From an uncultured Collinsella sp. (lineage in GTDB: Bacteria > Actinomycetota > Coriobacteriia > Coriobacteriales > Coriobacteriaceae), in contig CAAESW010000017.1 of NCBI GenBank assembly GCA_900758845.1, forward strand, positions 1 to 36,436: a stretch of 36,436 nt of DNA. The letters run 5' to 3'. Positions 1 through 7,323 of the stretch are shown piece after piece. The position numbers and the translations under genes are program-made. Below the pieces are notes generated by a model that ran no database searches, was not told the DNA's origin, and was given only the letters and a program-made list of their open reading frames with translations. Position 1 is the stretch's first letter. Every line of letters starts with the position of its first letter.

Positions 1-1271
1 CGCGTTCCAAGCGCGAGCTGGCCTCGGCCATCGAGTGGCGTGCGCATCGCTCCGCGCTGCCGAGCCTGCGTCCCGCCGTCAACGCCACGGGTGTGGTTAT
101 CCATACCAACTTGGGTCGCGCTCCGCTCGCGGAATCAGCTGCCAAAGCCGTGGCCGAGGTCGCGCGCGGGTATAGCACGCTCGAGTACAGTGTGGACACC
201 TGTTCGCGCGGGTCGCGCAAGGAGCACGCCGCACAGCTGATCCGTTCGCTCACCGGTGCCGAGGACGCGCTGGTCGTCAACAACAATGCCGCTGCGGTGC
301 TGCTGGTGCTGGCGACCCATGCCGCAGGCAAGGAGGTCATCGTCAGCCGCGGCGAGCTTGTCGAGATCGGTGGCAGCTTCCGTATTCCCGACGTCATGGC
401 GGCCTCGGGCGCCAAACTCGTCGAGGTCGGCGCCACCAACCGCACGCATCTGGGCGACTACGAGCGCGCCATCACGCCCGAAACGGCCATGATCCTTAAG
501 GTCCATCCTTCCAACTATCGCATCGAGGGTTTCCACGAGGAGGTGGGTTCTCGGGAGCTTGCTGCTCTGGCCCACAAGCATGGCCTGCTGTTCTACGAGG
601 ACCAGGGGTCGGGCGCGCTGTTGCCCGACGACATCTTGGTGCGCGGCGGCGAAGAAACCACGCCGGCTTCGGTTTCGGCAGGGCTCGATCTGGTGTCGTG
701 CTCGGGCGATAAACTGCTCGGTGCAGCACAGGCGGGCATTATCATGGGCCGTCGGAATCTGGTCCAGGCCTGTGGGTCGCATCCGCTTATGCGTGCCCTG
801 CGCCCGGGCAAGCTCGCGCTGGCGGCGCTCGAGGCTACACTGCGCATTTATATGGACGGGGCGGATGTGGCCCATCGCGAGGTGCCAGTGCTCAACATGC
901 TCACGCTTCCGCAGGCTCATCTGGAGCGTCGTGCCCGCAAGCTCCGCGATCGCATGGCCGCCGGGCTCGATAAGGCGGGTTGCCCGTGCGCCGTTGAGTT
1001 GGAGATTGTCGAGGAGTCCTCGACGCCCGGTGGCGGTTCGCTGCCTACCGTTGAGCTGCCCACGATGTGCGTGGCCGTGCGTCTTGTTGACGAGCGCCTG
1101 TCCGTCGACGCGCTCAAGCGCTCGCTCGTCCAAGACTTCGATACGCCGGTCGTCACGCGCGCCTCGCACGATCGCGTCCTGTTTGACGTGCGCACACTCG
1201 TGGGTGACCGCGATATCGAGACGGCGGCATCGACGCTCGTCGCGTGCGTTGAGAAGGCGATTGCTCGATGA
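1..1271 (+). CDS. selA: L-seryl-tRNA(Sec) selenium transferase, 5' end outside window
   Basis: SelA is a PLP enzyme that converts Ser-tRNA(Sec) to Sec-tRNA(Sec) using selenophosphate. The reading frame is already open at base 3, and the first residues visible lead into the family hallmark NATGVVIHTNLGRAPL. A GTG at 93 lies inside that hallmark and is not the real start. The PLP lysine sits in SGDKLLG (AAA at 711-713), followed by AQAGIIMG. SelA proteins are usually about 460 residues, so roughly the first 35-60 are missing here. The stop overlaps the selB start in an ATGA junction at 1268-1271, which indicates translational coupling. Identity is secure from the motifs and the following selB and tRNA-Sec. 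Confidence 0.96.
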   Translation, partial: RSKRELASAIEWRAHRSALPSLRPAVNATGVVIHTNLGRAPLAESAAKAVAEVARGYSTLEYSVDTCSRGSRKEHAAQLIRSLTGAEDALVVNNNAAAVLLVLATHAAGKEVIVSRGELVEIGGSFRIPDVMAASGAKLVEVGATNRTHLGDYERAITPETAMILKVHPSNYRIEGFHEEVGSRELAALAHKHGLLFYEDQGSGALLPDDILVRGGEETTPASVSAGLDLVSCSGDKLLGAAQAGIIMGRRNLVQACGSHPLMRALRPGKLALAALEATLRIYMDGADVAHREVPVLNMLTLPQAHLERRARKLRDRMAAGLDKAGCPCAVELEIVEESSTPGGGSLPTVELPTMCVAVRLVDERLSVDALKRSLVQDFDTPVVTRASHDRVLFDVRTLVGDRDIETAASTLVACVEKAIAR

Positions 1272-3235
1272 GTGAGGTTCAGGCGCTGGTGGAGTGTCCC
1301 GTTATCGTTGGCACGGCGGGCCACGTTGACCACGGCAAGTCGGCATTGATCGAGGCGCTGACCGGCAAGAATCCCGACCGTCTGGAGGTTGAGCGCCGTC
1401 GCGGTATGACCGTGGAGCTGGGCTTTGGCGAGCTGGCACTGCCGAGTGGCAAGATCGTCGGCCTGGTCGACGTGCCGGGCCACGCGCATTACCTGCGCGC
1501 CATGGTGCAGGGTGCGACAGGCATCGACGTTGCCGTGCTGGTGGTCTCTGCCGTTGAGGGTGTAATGCCGCAGACGCGCGAGCACGTGCACGTGCTGGAG
1601 CTGCTGGGCGTCACGCATATGGTGGTGGCGCTGACGATGTGTGACCTGGCCGATGCCGAGATGACCGAGCTTGCCGAGCTCGATGTCGATGACTTTTTGT
1701 CGGGTACCGTGTTTGCGGGCGCGCCGATTGTGCCCGTGTCGTCTAAGACGGGCGAGGGGATCGACGGGCTGCTTGCGGTGCTCGACGAGCAGGTAAGTGC
1801 CTGCTGGGATGCCTGCCGCGACCGTGCCGAGCGCACCGATGTCGCGCCGCGCCTGCCGATTGACCGCTGCTTTACGATTAAGGGCGTCGGCACTGTCGTA
1901 ACGGGAACGCTGCACGATGCGCCGGTTGCGGTGGGCGACGAGCTGATGGCTTTGCCGTCGCGTACGGTCTGTCGCGTGCGCGGGATTCAGGTGCATGGCG
2001 ATACGCCGCGCGCGCTGCCTGGTCAGCGTGTGGCGCTCAACCTAGTCGGTGACGGTGTCGCGGCGCTTGACCGTGGCGAGATGCTGGGCGTGGCGGACCG
2101 CTTTGGCCAGACGTTGCGCTTTATGATGACGTTCACCTACCTGGGCCGCGAGGGCACCAAGCCGCGCGTGCTCGAGTCGGGCGCGCGTGTGCATGTGATG
2201 GCCGGCACGGCCGAGGTCGTCGGCCGCATCATGCTTTTGGAGGGCGAGGCCCCCATGGCGGTGGGCGAGACCCGTATCGTTCAGGTGCGCTTGGATAACT
2301 CGCTGCCGCTACGTGCCGGGGATCATGCCGTGGTGCTGTCCTATTCGCCCGTGATGCTTATTGGTGGCGGGCGTGTGCTGCTTTCGCGCTGCCGTCGCTC
2401 GCGCGAGCTTGCCGAAGGAGAGCGTGCGCTGTATGCGGCGCTCGAGGCCGGAGATATTGAGGGCGCTGTGGATGCGTGGCTGGCGCTGCAAGCGCTGCCG
2501 GTTGCGGCTGCCGATGTTACCGCGGCGCTCGATCTTGTTGCCGGTGAGGCTGAGGCGGCGTTGCGCGAGTTGGTGGCGAAGGGCGCTGCTCGCGCGCTTG
2601 CTGGCTCGGATGGCTCGCTGTATGCAGATGCTTCCGTGCTCGACGCAGCGATGGATGTCCTTGCGGCGACCCTGTCAGCCATGCACGCGGCGGCTCCCAA
2701 GGAGACGGGCTTTACGCCTGGCGCCGTTGCCCATGCTGCGTGGCCTGCCGCTGATGAAGGCGTTGCCTCGGCTCTGATTGCCGAGGGCTGCTCGCGTGGC
2801 GTGTGCGCCGCCGAGGGTGCCGAGGTATTCGATCCGCATTCGGCCGCCGCGGCGGCGCGCGTGGTGCGAGAGGCTTGCGAGCGCATCGTCGCGCTGCTTG
2901 ACGAGGCTGGCCTGGATGCACCGGCGCTTCCCGAGGTGGGCGAACAGCTGCAGCTCGGTCGCGACACCATGACGCGTGCCCTGCGCGAGCTTTCGCTCAA
3001 CCGCTCGATCGTTAAGGTTGAGCGCGACGTTGCCCTGTCCGCTGCCGCCGAGGCCCATGCGCGTGAGCTCGTCGCAGCTGCCATTGAGGCAGCCGGTGGC
3101 GCAGCCACAACGAGCGTGCTGCGCGAGGCCCTGGGTGTGTCGCGCAAACGTGCCATCAGCATCTTGGAGCACCTGGATGCCGTACGCTTTACGGCGCTCG
3201 ACAAGGAAGCCGGCGGCCTGCGCTCCCTGCGCTAG
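1268..3235 (+). CDS. selB: Selenocysteine-specific elongation factor SelB
   Basis: SelB is the GTPase that delivers Sec-tRNA(Sec) to UGA codons followed by a SECIS hairpin. The 655-residue product has an EF-Tu-like GTPase domain: P-loop GHVDHGKS at residues 18-25, the RRRGMTVELGF switch region, and DVPGH at 68-72. Beta-barrel domains follow (FTIKGVGTVVTGTL near 200), then a C-terminal winged-helix array that ends in the family-typical SRKRAISILEHLDAVRFT segment. This array binds SECIS RNA. The guanine-specificity motif reads TMCD (123-126) where N/T-K-x-D is expected, so the usual lysine is missing. The gene overlaps selA by 4 nt and is followed 36 nt later by tRNA-Sec. Confidence 0.96.
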   Translation: MSEVQALVECPVIVGTAGHVDHGKSALIEALTGKNPDRLEVERRRGMTVELGFGELALPSGKIVGLVDVPGHAHYLRAMVQGATGIDVAVLVVSAVEGVMPQTREHVHVLELLGVTHMVVALTMCDLADAEMTELAELDVDDFLSGTVFAGAPIVPVSSKTGEGIDGLLAVLDEQVSACWDACRDRAERTDVAPRLPIDRCFTIKGVGTVVTGTLHDAPVAVGDELMALPSRTVCRVRGIQVHGDTPRALPGQRVALNLVGDGVAALDRGEMLGVADRFGQTLRFMMTFTYLGREGTKPRVLESGARVHVMAGTAEVVGRIMLLEGEAPMAVGETRIVQVRLDNSLPLRAGDHAVVLSYSPVMLIGGGRVLLSRCRRSRELAEGERALYAALEAGDIEGAVDAWLALQALPVAAADVTAALDLVAGEAEAALRELVAKGAARALAGSDGSLYADASVLDAAMDVLAATLSAMHAAAPKETGFTPGAVAHAAWPAADEGVASALIAEGCSRGVCAAEGAEVFDPHSAAAAARVVREACERIVALLDEAGLDAPALPEVGEQLQLGRDTMTRALRELSLNRSIVKVERDVALSAAAEAHARELVAAAIEAAGGAATTSVLREALGVSRKRAISILEHLDAVRFTALDKEAGGLRSLR

Positions 3236-3271
3236 ATTGGCTGCTCGGTTTGGTAAAATACCGCCGCACTT

Positions 3272-3368
3272 GGGAACGGATGGGCTCCGGTGGGCTCCGC
3301 GGTCCTCAAAACCGTTGCGAGGCGTGCAAAACGTCTTGGATGTGTTCGATTCACATACGTTCCCGCCA
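3272..3368 (+). tRNA. selC: tRNA-Sec (anticodon UCA)
   Basis: A 97-nt tRNA with encoded CCA (3366-3368). The acceptor GGGAACG pairs with CGTTCCC. The extended 6-bp D stem GGGCTC-CGGT-GGGCTC is typical of tRNA-Sec. The anticodon stem CGGT/ACCG (3300-3303/3311-3314) encloses the loop CCTCAAA, with anticodon TCA at 3306-3308. There is a long variable arm, and the T arm is ATGTG-TTCGATT-CACAT. The eighth acceptor pair would be a G-A mismatch. It lies directly downstream of selB, so all three decoding genes are together. Confidence 0.93.
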
Positions 3369-3377
3369 TACGCTACC

Positions 3378-3430
3378 AGCGCTTTTGTGCTCGCGGTCTT
3401 GCTGCGTGCCGCAAAGGCGCTGTTTTGTTT
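3378..3430 (+). terminator. Possible terminator after tRNA-Sec
   Basis: AGCGCTTTTG near 3378 can pair with GCAAAGGCGCT at 3411-3421 (one mismatch), followed by GTTTTGTTTTT. The loop is long, so the call is tentative. The position between tRNA-Sec and mobA fits a 3' end for the sel transcript. Confidence 0.35.
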
Positions 3431-3522
3431 TTGCACGAGCTTTTCGTAGCGCTGCTATTTCTGCGGCGGTATTTGGCTTCGTGTGTCGGGTTTTGAGCAT
3501 GCCGATGGGGGTGGTTTGCCGT

Positions 3523-4155
3523 ATGACTACCGTAAGACGGGCCAATCTTTCTTGTGTCGTCCAGGCGGGCGGGTTGTCGTCGCGCATGGGCTGCGATAAG
3601 GCGCGCATGGCGTTTTGCGGTGAGCCGCTCATCGAGCGCGTGCTGGGTCGGCTGGCGCCAGTTGCCGGCGAGTTGGTCGTGACGACTTCGCGTCCCAGCG
3701 AGCTTGCCTATCTTGAGGAGCACGCGTTTGGCGGCCTGGTGCCGCGTGTGGTGGCGGACCTTGAAGGGTCGGCGGGCGCCATGCGCGGCATCGCGAGCTC
3801 GTTGGCCGCGGCCCGATTGCCGCTCGTGGCGATTGTCGCCTGCGATATGCCGTTTGTCTCGCCGGAACTTATCGGCGCGCTTGCCGATCGTGTTGAGGCC
3901 GAGGCGCTCGACGTGTGCGTGCCGTGCGAGGAGCGGGGGATTGAGCCGCTTTGCGCCGTCTGGCGCCGTGACGCGTGTGCGCCGGCCGCCCATGAGCTGC
4001 TCGCCTGCGACCGCCAGCGCATTCGCTGCCTGATCAATCGCGTTCAGGCTGGTTATATGGATGAACCGCAGATCGTTAAGGCCGCGGGCTCGACGCTCTG
4101 CTTCGAGAACGTCAATACGCCCGAGGAGTTTGCGGCGGCCGAGTTGCTCGCCTAG
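3523..4155 (+). CDS. mobA: Molybdenum cofactor guanylyltransferase
   Basis: MobA transfers GMP from GTP to molybdopterin to make the bis-MGD cofactor of DMSO-reductase-family enzymes such as formate dehydrogenase. The 210-residue product has the nucleotidyltransferase signature QAGGLSSRMGCDKA at residues 14-27 and CDMPFVSPELI, both standard for MobA, whose usual length is about 190-210. ATG 3523 was chosen because a purine-rich GGGGGTGG lies about 8 nt upstream and the start gives the normal short N-terminus; ATG 3499 and 3505 are in-frame alternatives. Next to the Sec genes it suggests maturation of a Sec- and Mo/W-containing formate dehydrogenase; that link is inference. Confidence 0.9.
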   Translation: MTTVRRANLSCVVQAGGLSSRMGCDKARMAFCGEPLIERVLGRLAPVAGELVVTTSRPSELAYLEEHAFGGLVPRVVADLEGSAGAMRGIASSLAAARLPLVAIVACDMPFVSPELIGALADRVEAEALDVCVPCEERGIEPLCAVWRRDACAPAAHELLACDRQRIRCLINRVQAGYMDEPQIVKAAGSTLCFENVNTPEEFAAAELLA

Positions 4156-4170
4156 ACGATTGGAGTTGCC

Positions 4171-4566
4171 ATGTCTCACGATATTTGTCCCGACACGGGA
4201 GAGCCTTGCACTTGCGATGGTTCCGAGCCCTGTACCTGCGGCTGCGGTGGCTGTGGGCATACTGCGGAAGAGGAAGCGGCCGCCGCGGCGTATCGTGAGG
4301 CACACCGCGAAGGCCCATCCGGTGATGCCCTCGACCACGAACGCAAGATCATCGTTTCGTTCGATAGCACCTTTGATGTGATGGAATGCGAACAGCTGTG
4401 CCTTGCCGCCGGCGTGCCCGGGCGCATTATGCCTTTGCCCGGCTCCATTACCGCAGGTTGCGGGCTGTGCTGGGCCATGCCGTTCTCCGGCGATGCCCTC
4501 GCCGCCTTCCGCGCTGCCACCGAAGGCCGCATAACCCCCGCCGACTACCACCAGCTCGTCCTCTAA
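4171..4566 (+). CDS. DUF3343 putative Se/S-carrier protein with Cys-rich N-terminus
   Basis: A 131-residue cytosolic protein starting 15 nt after mobA. Residues about 60-120 match the DUF3343 family: IIVSFDSTFDVMECEQLC, then a GVPGRIMPLPGSI stretch and AGCGLCWAM. This family is commonly annotated as putative Se/S carrier-like and is often encoded near selenium genes. In front of it is a Cys-rich head with seven cysteines among the first 28 residues (6, 13, 15, 21, 23, 25, 28), including EPCTC twice and CGCGGCGH. The head could bind a metal or carry selenium or sulfur as a persulfide/perselenide; that is inference. Family assignment is from remembered motifs and the selA-selB-selC-mobA context. 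Confidence 0.8.
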   Translation: MSHDICPDTGEPCTCDGSEPCTCGCGGCGHTAEEEAAAAAYREAHREGPSGDALDHERKIIVSFDSTFDVMECEQLCLAAGVPGRIMPLPGSITAGCGLCWAMPFSGDALAAFRAATEGRITPADYHQLVL

Positions 4567-4574
4567 CTACCAAC

Positions 4575-4609
4575 ACCACCACAAAGGTGCCTGTCCCCAA
4601 TGTGGTGGT
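4575..4609. repeat. Palindrome with CTGTCCC in the loop
   Basis: ACCACCACA (4575-4583) is the exact reverse complement of TGTGGTGGT (4601-4609). The loop contains GGTGCCTGTCCCC. It sits 8 nt after the DUF3343 gene. The CTGTCCC/GGGACAG core recurs in the palindromes at 14300 and 25871. There is no T-run, so it is more like an intergenic palindrome than a classical terminator. The remaining stretch to gdhA shows only an ordinary leader region. Confidence 0.6.
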
Positions 4610-4823
4610 TTGGAACACGTGGACGAAACAGCTTCGAAACACGCGATTTGTGCGTCGGGTGCTCAAAAACGCTTCTACCTGCATCGTAATCAAAACGAAA
4701 CATCTGCTCGTCGGCTTATGCGAAACTTTGCTGCAACAGTGCGATATTATCCATACTCGATAAAGCTCGCGGCGCATGGGGCGCCTCGAACGACACTTTT
4801 CTTTTCCATCAATTGGAGGAAGC

Positions 4824-6179
4824 ATGAGCTACACGCAGAAAGTTCTCGACGAGCTCAAGGCCCGCTATCCCGAGCAGCCTGAGTTCATCCAGGCCGCGAC
4901 CGAGATCCTCGGCACCATCCAGCCGGCGCTCGACGCCCACCCCGAGTACGAGGAGGCCGCCCTGCTGGAGCGCCTCGTCGAGCCCGAGCGCATCGTCATG
5001 TTCCGTGTTCCCTGGGTCGACGACCAGGGCAAGGTCCAGGTCAACCGCGGCTACCGCGTCGAGTTCAACTCTGCCATTGGACCCTACAAGGGCGGCCTGC
5101 GCTTTAACCCGACGGTCACCCTGGGTATGCTCAAGTTCCTGGGTCTGGAGCAGATCCTCAAGAACAGCCTGACCACCCTTCCCATGGGCGGCGGCAAGGG
5201 CGGCTCCGACTTTGACCCCAAGGGCAAGTCCAACAACGAGATCATGCACTTCTGCCAGTCCTTCATGACCGAGCTCTATCGCCACATCGGCCCCAACACC
5301 GACGTTCCCGCCGGTGACCTGGGCGTTGGCGGCCGCGAGGTTGCCTACCTGTTCGGTCAGTACAAGCGCCTGACCAACGAGTGGACCGGTGTCCTTACCG
5401 GCAAGGGCCTCTCCTTTGGCGGCTCGCTCGCCCGTACCGAGGCCACCGGCTACGGCCTGGCCTACTTTGTTGACGAGTACCTCAAGAGCCGCGGCGACTC
5501 CTTCGAGGGCAAGAACGTCGTCGTTCATGGCTCCGGCAACGTCGCCATCTACGCCGTCCAGAAGGTCTCCCAGCTCGGCGGCAAGGTGCTCGCCTGCTCC
5601 GATACCCACGGCTGGGTCGAGGATCCCGACGGCATCGACTACACCGTGCTCGAGCACGTCTACAATAAGAAGCGCTCCGGCCACGACAAGGGCGTCACGC
5701 TCGCCATGTACGTTGACGAGAAGCCCAACGCCGTGTGGCACGAGGGCGACGGCCGTGGCGTTTGGCAGCTGCCCTGCGACATCGCGCTGCCCTGCGCTCG
5801 CGAGAACACGCTGCTGCTCGAGGACGCCCAGGCACTCGTCGCCAACGGCTGCAAGGTGGTCGGCGAGGGCGCGAACATGCCCACGACCATCGAGGCCACG
5901 ACCTACTTCCAGGAGAACGGCGTCGCCTTTATGCCCGGTAAGGCTGCCAACGCCGGCGGTGTTCTCGTGTCCGGCCTGGAGATGAGCCAGAACGCCGAGC
6001 ACCTGTCCTGGACCTTCGAGGAGGTCGACGGCAAGCTCGAGCAGCTCATGCGCGGCATGTTCCACAACGTGGACGACACCGCCAAGGAGTACGGCCAGGA
6101 GGGCAACTTCGTCATGGGCGCCAACATCGCCGGCTTCCTGAAGGTCGCCGACGCTATGCTCGCCCAGGGCGTCTGCTAA
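4824..6179 (+). CDS. gdhA: NADP-type glutamate dehydrogenase
   Basis: This enzyme catalyses reversible reductive amination of 2-oxoglutarate with ammonium, linking nitrogen and carbon metabolism. The 451-residue length is that of the hexameric small GDH class. Visible motifs include YKGGLRF, the catalytic-lysine segment PMGGGKGG, PAGDLGVGGREV, the Rossmann VVVHGSGNVA and the C-terminal KAANAGGV. ATG 4824 is preceded by GGAGGA at 4815-4820 with ideal spacing, and an in-frame upstream ATG at 4776 has no such site. Codon use is extremely C-ending, which suggests high expression. It appears monocistronic, with a terminator immediately downstream. NADP preference is inferred from the overall sequence type. 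Confidence 0.96.
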   Translation: MSYTQKVLDELKARYPEQPEFIQAATEILGTIQPALDAHPEYEEAALLERLVEPERIVMFRVPWVDDQGKVQVNRGYRVEFNSAIGPYKGGLRFNPTVTLGMLKFLGLEQILKNSLTTLPMGGGKGGSDFDPKGKSNNEIMHFCQSFMTELYRHIGPNTDVPAGDLGVGGREVAYLFGQYKRLTNEWTGVLTGKGLSFGGSLARTEATGYGLAYFVDEYLKSRGDSFEGKNVVVHGSGNVAIYAVQKVSQLGGKVLACSDTHGWVEDPDGIDYTVLEHVYNKKRSGHDKGVTLAMYVDEKPNAVWHEGDGRGVWQLPCDIALPCARENTLLLEDAQALVANGCKVVGEGANMPTTIEATTYFQENGVAFMPGKAANAGGVLVSGLEMSQNAEHLSWTFEEVDGKLEQLMRGMFHNVDDTAKEYGQEGNFVMGANIAGFLKVADAMLAQGVC

Positions 6180-6204
6180 ATCTTCGCTCGACATAGCATG
6201 CGAT

Positions 6205-6237
6205 AAGGCTCCCAGCTATCTGGCTGGGAGCCTTTTC
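6205..6237 (+). terminator. gdhA intrinsic terminator
   Basis: The 11-bp perfect stem AAGGCTCCCAG/CTGGGAGCCTT (6205-6215/6224-6234) is followed by TTCTAT, 25 nt after the gdhA stop. Confidence 0.88.
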
Positions 6238-6254
6238 TATCCCGGAGGACTCCT

Positions 6255-6329
6255 CATAACTTGCGGTGATATACGGACTGTTTTGCGTCCCAGAACGGCT
6301 AATCAGTCCGTATATCACCGCAAGTTATG
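6255..6329. repeat. Palindromic repeat family A, copy 1
   Basis: The arms at 6255-6280 and 6304-6329 are perfect 26-bp reverse complements around a 23-nt loop. The core of the arm is CTTGCGGTGATATACGGACT. It lies between the gdhA terminator and the molybdenum hydroxylase operon. The same element occurs at 10401, 18923 and 27106. Confidence 0.9.
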
Positions 6330-6408
6330 GATGGGTGGGTGGATTTTGTCCTAAAACGGTGTGCGGCCCCTCGTTTGGTACACTTAAACGTACTGGACAA
6401 GTGGAGAG

Positions 6409-7323
6409 ATGGGGGAGAACGTGCTCAAGTTCGGTACCTACGTCCGTGTTGGAAACGCGGCCGAAGCCTATGAGCTCTTACAGAAGAACCGCAACAACAA
6501 GATTGTGGGCGGCGGCATCTGGATGCGCCTGGGTTCGCGTCGCGTGGCGACGGCGATTGACCTTTCGGCCTGCGGACTCGATCAGATCGAGGAGTCCGAG
6601 ACCGAGTTTCGCATCGGCGCCATGTGCACCCTGCGCCAGCTCGAGCGCCATGTCGAGCTCAACGCGCTTGTCAACAACGTCTTTGAGTTCGCCGTCCACG
6701 ATATCGTGGGCGTGCAGCTGCGCAATACCGCCACGGTGGGCGGCAGCATTTACGGTCGCTTTGGCTTCTCGGACGTTCTCTCCGCCTTCCTCGCGCTCGA
6801 TTCCTATGTTGAGCTGACGGGCGCCGGCCGCGTGCCGCTCGCGGAGTTCGTGGGCATGGGCTACGTGCGCGACGTGATCGAGCACGTGGTGGTCGTTAAG
6901 CACGATTACCGCGCGAGCTACGAGGCCGTGCGCAAGGCCGCGACCGACTTCCCCTCGCTTAACGTTACCGCCGCCTGGTGGGACAACAGCTGGCATGTTA
7001 CCGTGGGTGCCCGCCCGCTGCGCGCGAACCTGCTGCAGGGCGAGGCGTGCGGTCTGGTGAACGAGCAGCCTTCCGAGGACGAGCTTCGCGCCCTGGCTGC
7101 ATCCGTGCGTGCGCTGAGCTACGGCACCAACCTATGGGGCTCGGCAGACTACCGCCGCCGCATCTCGGCGCCGTTGGCGATTCAGGCCGTGCGCCGCGCC
7201 GCCGGCATCGAACTTTCGGCCGCGCTTGCCCGCGAGCTCGAGGGCGTGCAGATTCCTAAGTTTGCCACGGACGAGTATTCCTGCCGCCGCGTGCCCGGCG
7301 TCGATTCTAGCGAGGTGCGCTAA
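6409..7323 (+). CDS. FAD-binding subunit of a molybdenum hydroxylase
   Basis: This is the medium subunit of the xanthine dehydrogenase/aldehyde oxidoreductase family, which carries electrons between the 2Fe-2S centres and the outer acceptor. The 304-residue product has the FAD-binding signatures KIVGGGIWMRLG near residue 27 and RNTATVGGSIYGRF near 105, then a C-terminal CO-dehydrogenase flavoprotein-like domain. ATG 6409 follows AGTGGAGAG; GTG 6421 behind GGGGGAG is an alternative start. The stop overlaps the next start by one base (TAATG at 7321-7325), so the subunits are coupled. The substrate cannot be read from the sequence. Confidence 0.87.
   Translation: MGENVLKFGTYVRVGNAAEAYELLQKNRNNKIVGGGIWMRLGSRRVATAIDLSACGLDQIEESETEFRIGAMCTLRQLERHVELNALVNNVFEFAVHDIVGVQLRNTATVGGSIYGRFGFSDVLSAFLALDSYVELTGAGRVPLAEFVGMGYVRDVIEHVVVVKHDYRASYEAVRKAATDFPSLNVTAAWWDNSWHVTVGARPLRANLLQGEACGLVNEQPSEDELRALAASVRALSYGTNLWGSADYRRRISAPLAIQAVRRAAGIELSAALARELEGVQIPKFATDEYSCRRVPGVDSSEVR

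Noticed and set aside
93..95. GTG at 93 as the selA start
   Set aside because: It lies within the conserved NATGVVIHTNLGR block and the frame is open to the window edge.
4809..6194. A 461-codon frame antisense to gdhA, and similar long antisense frames under tig, the surface gene and thrS
   Set aside because: Low-complexity Leu/Val/Gly/Ala-rich translations are expected when a GC-biased gene is read backwards.
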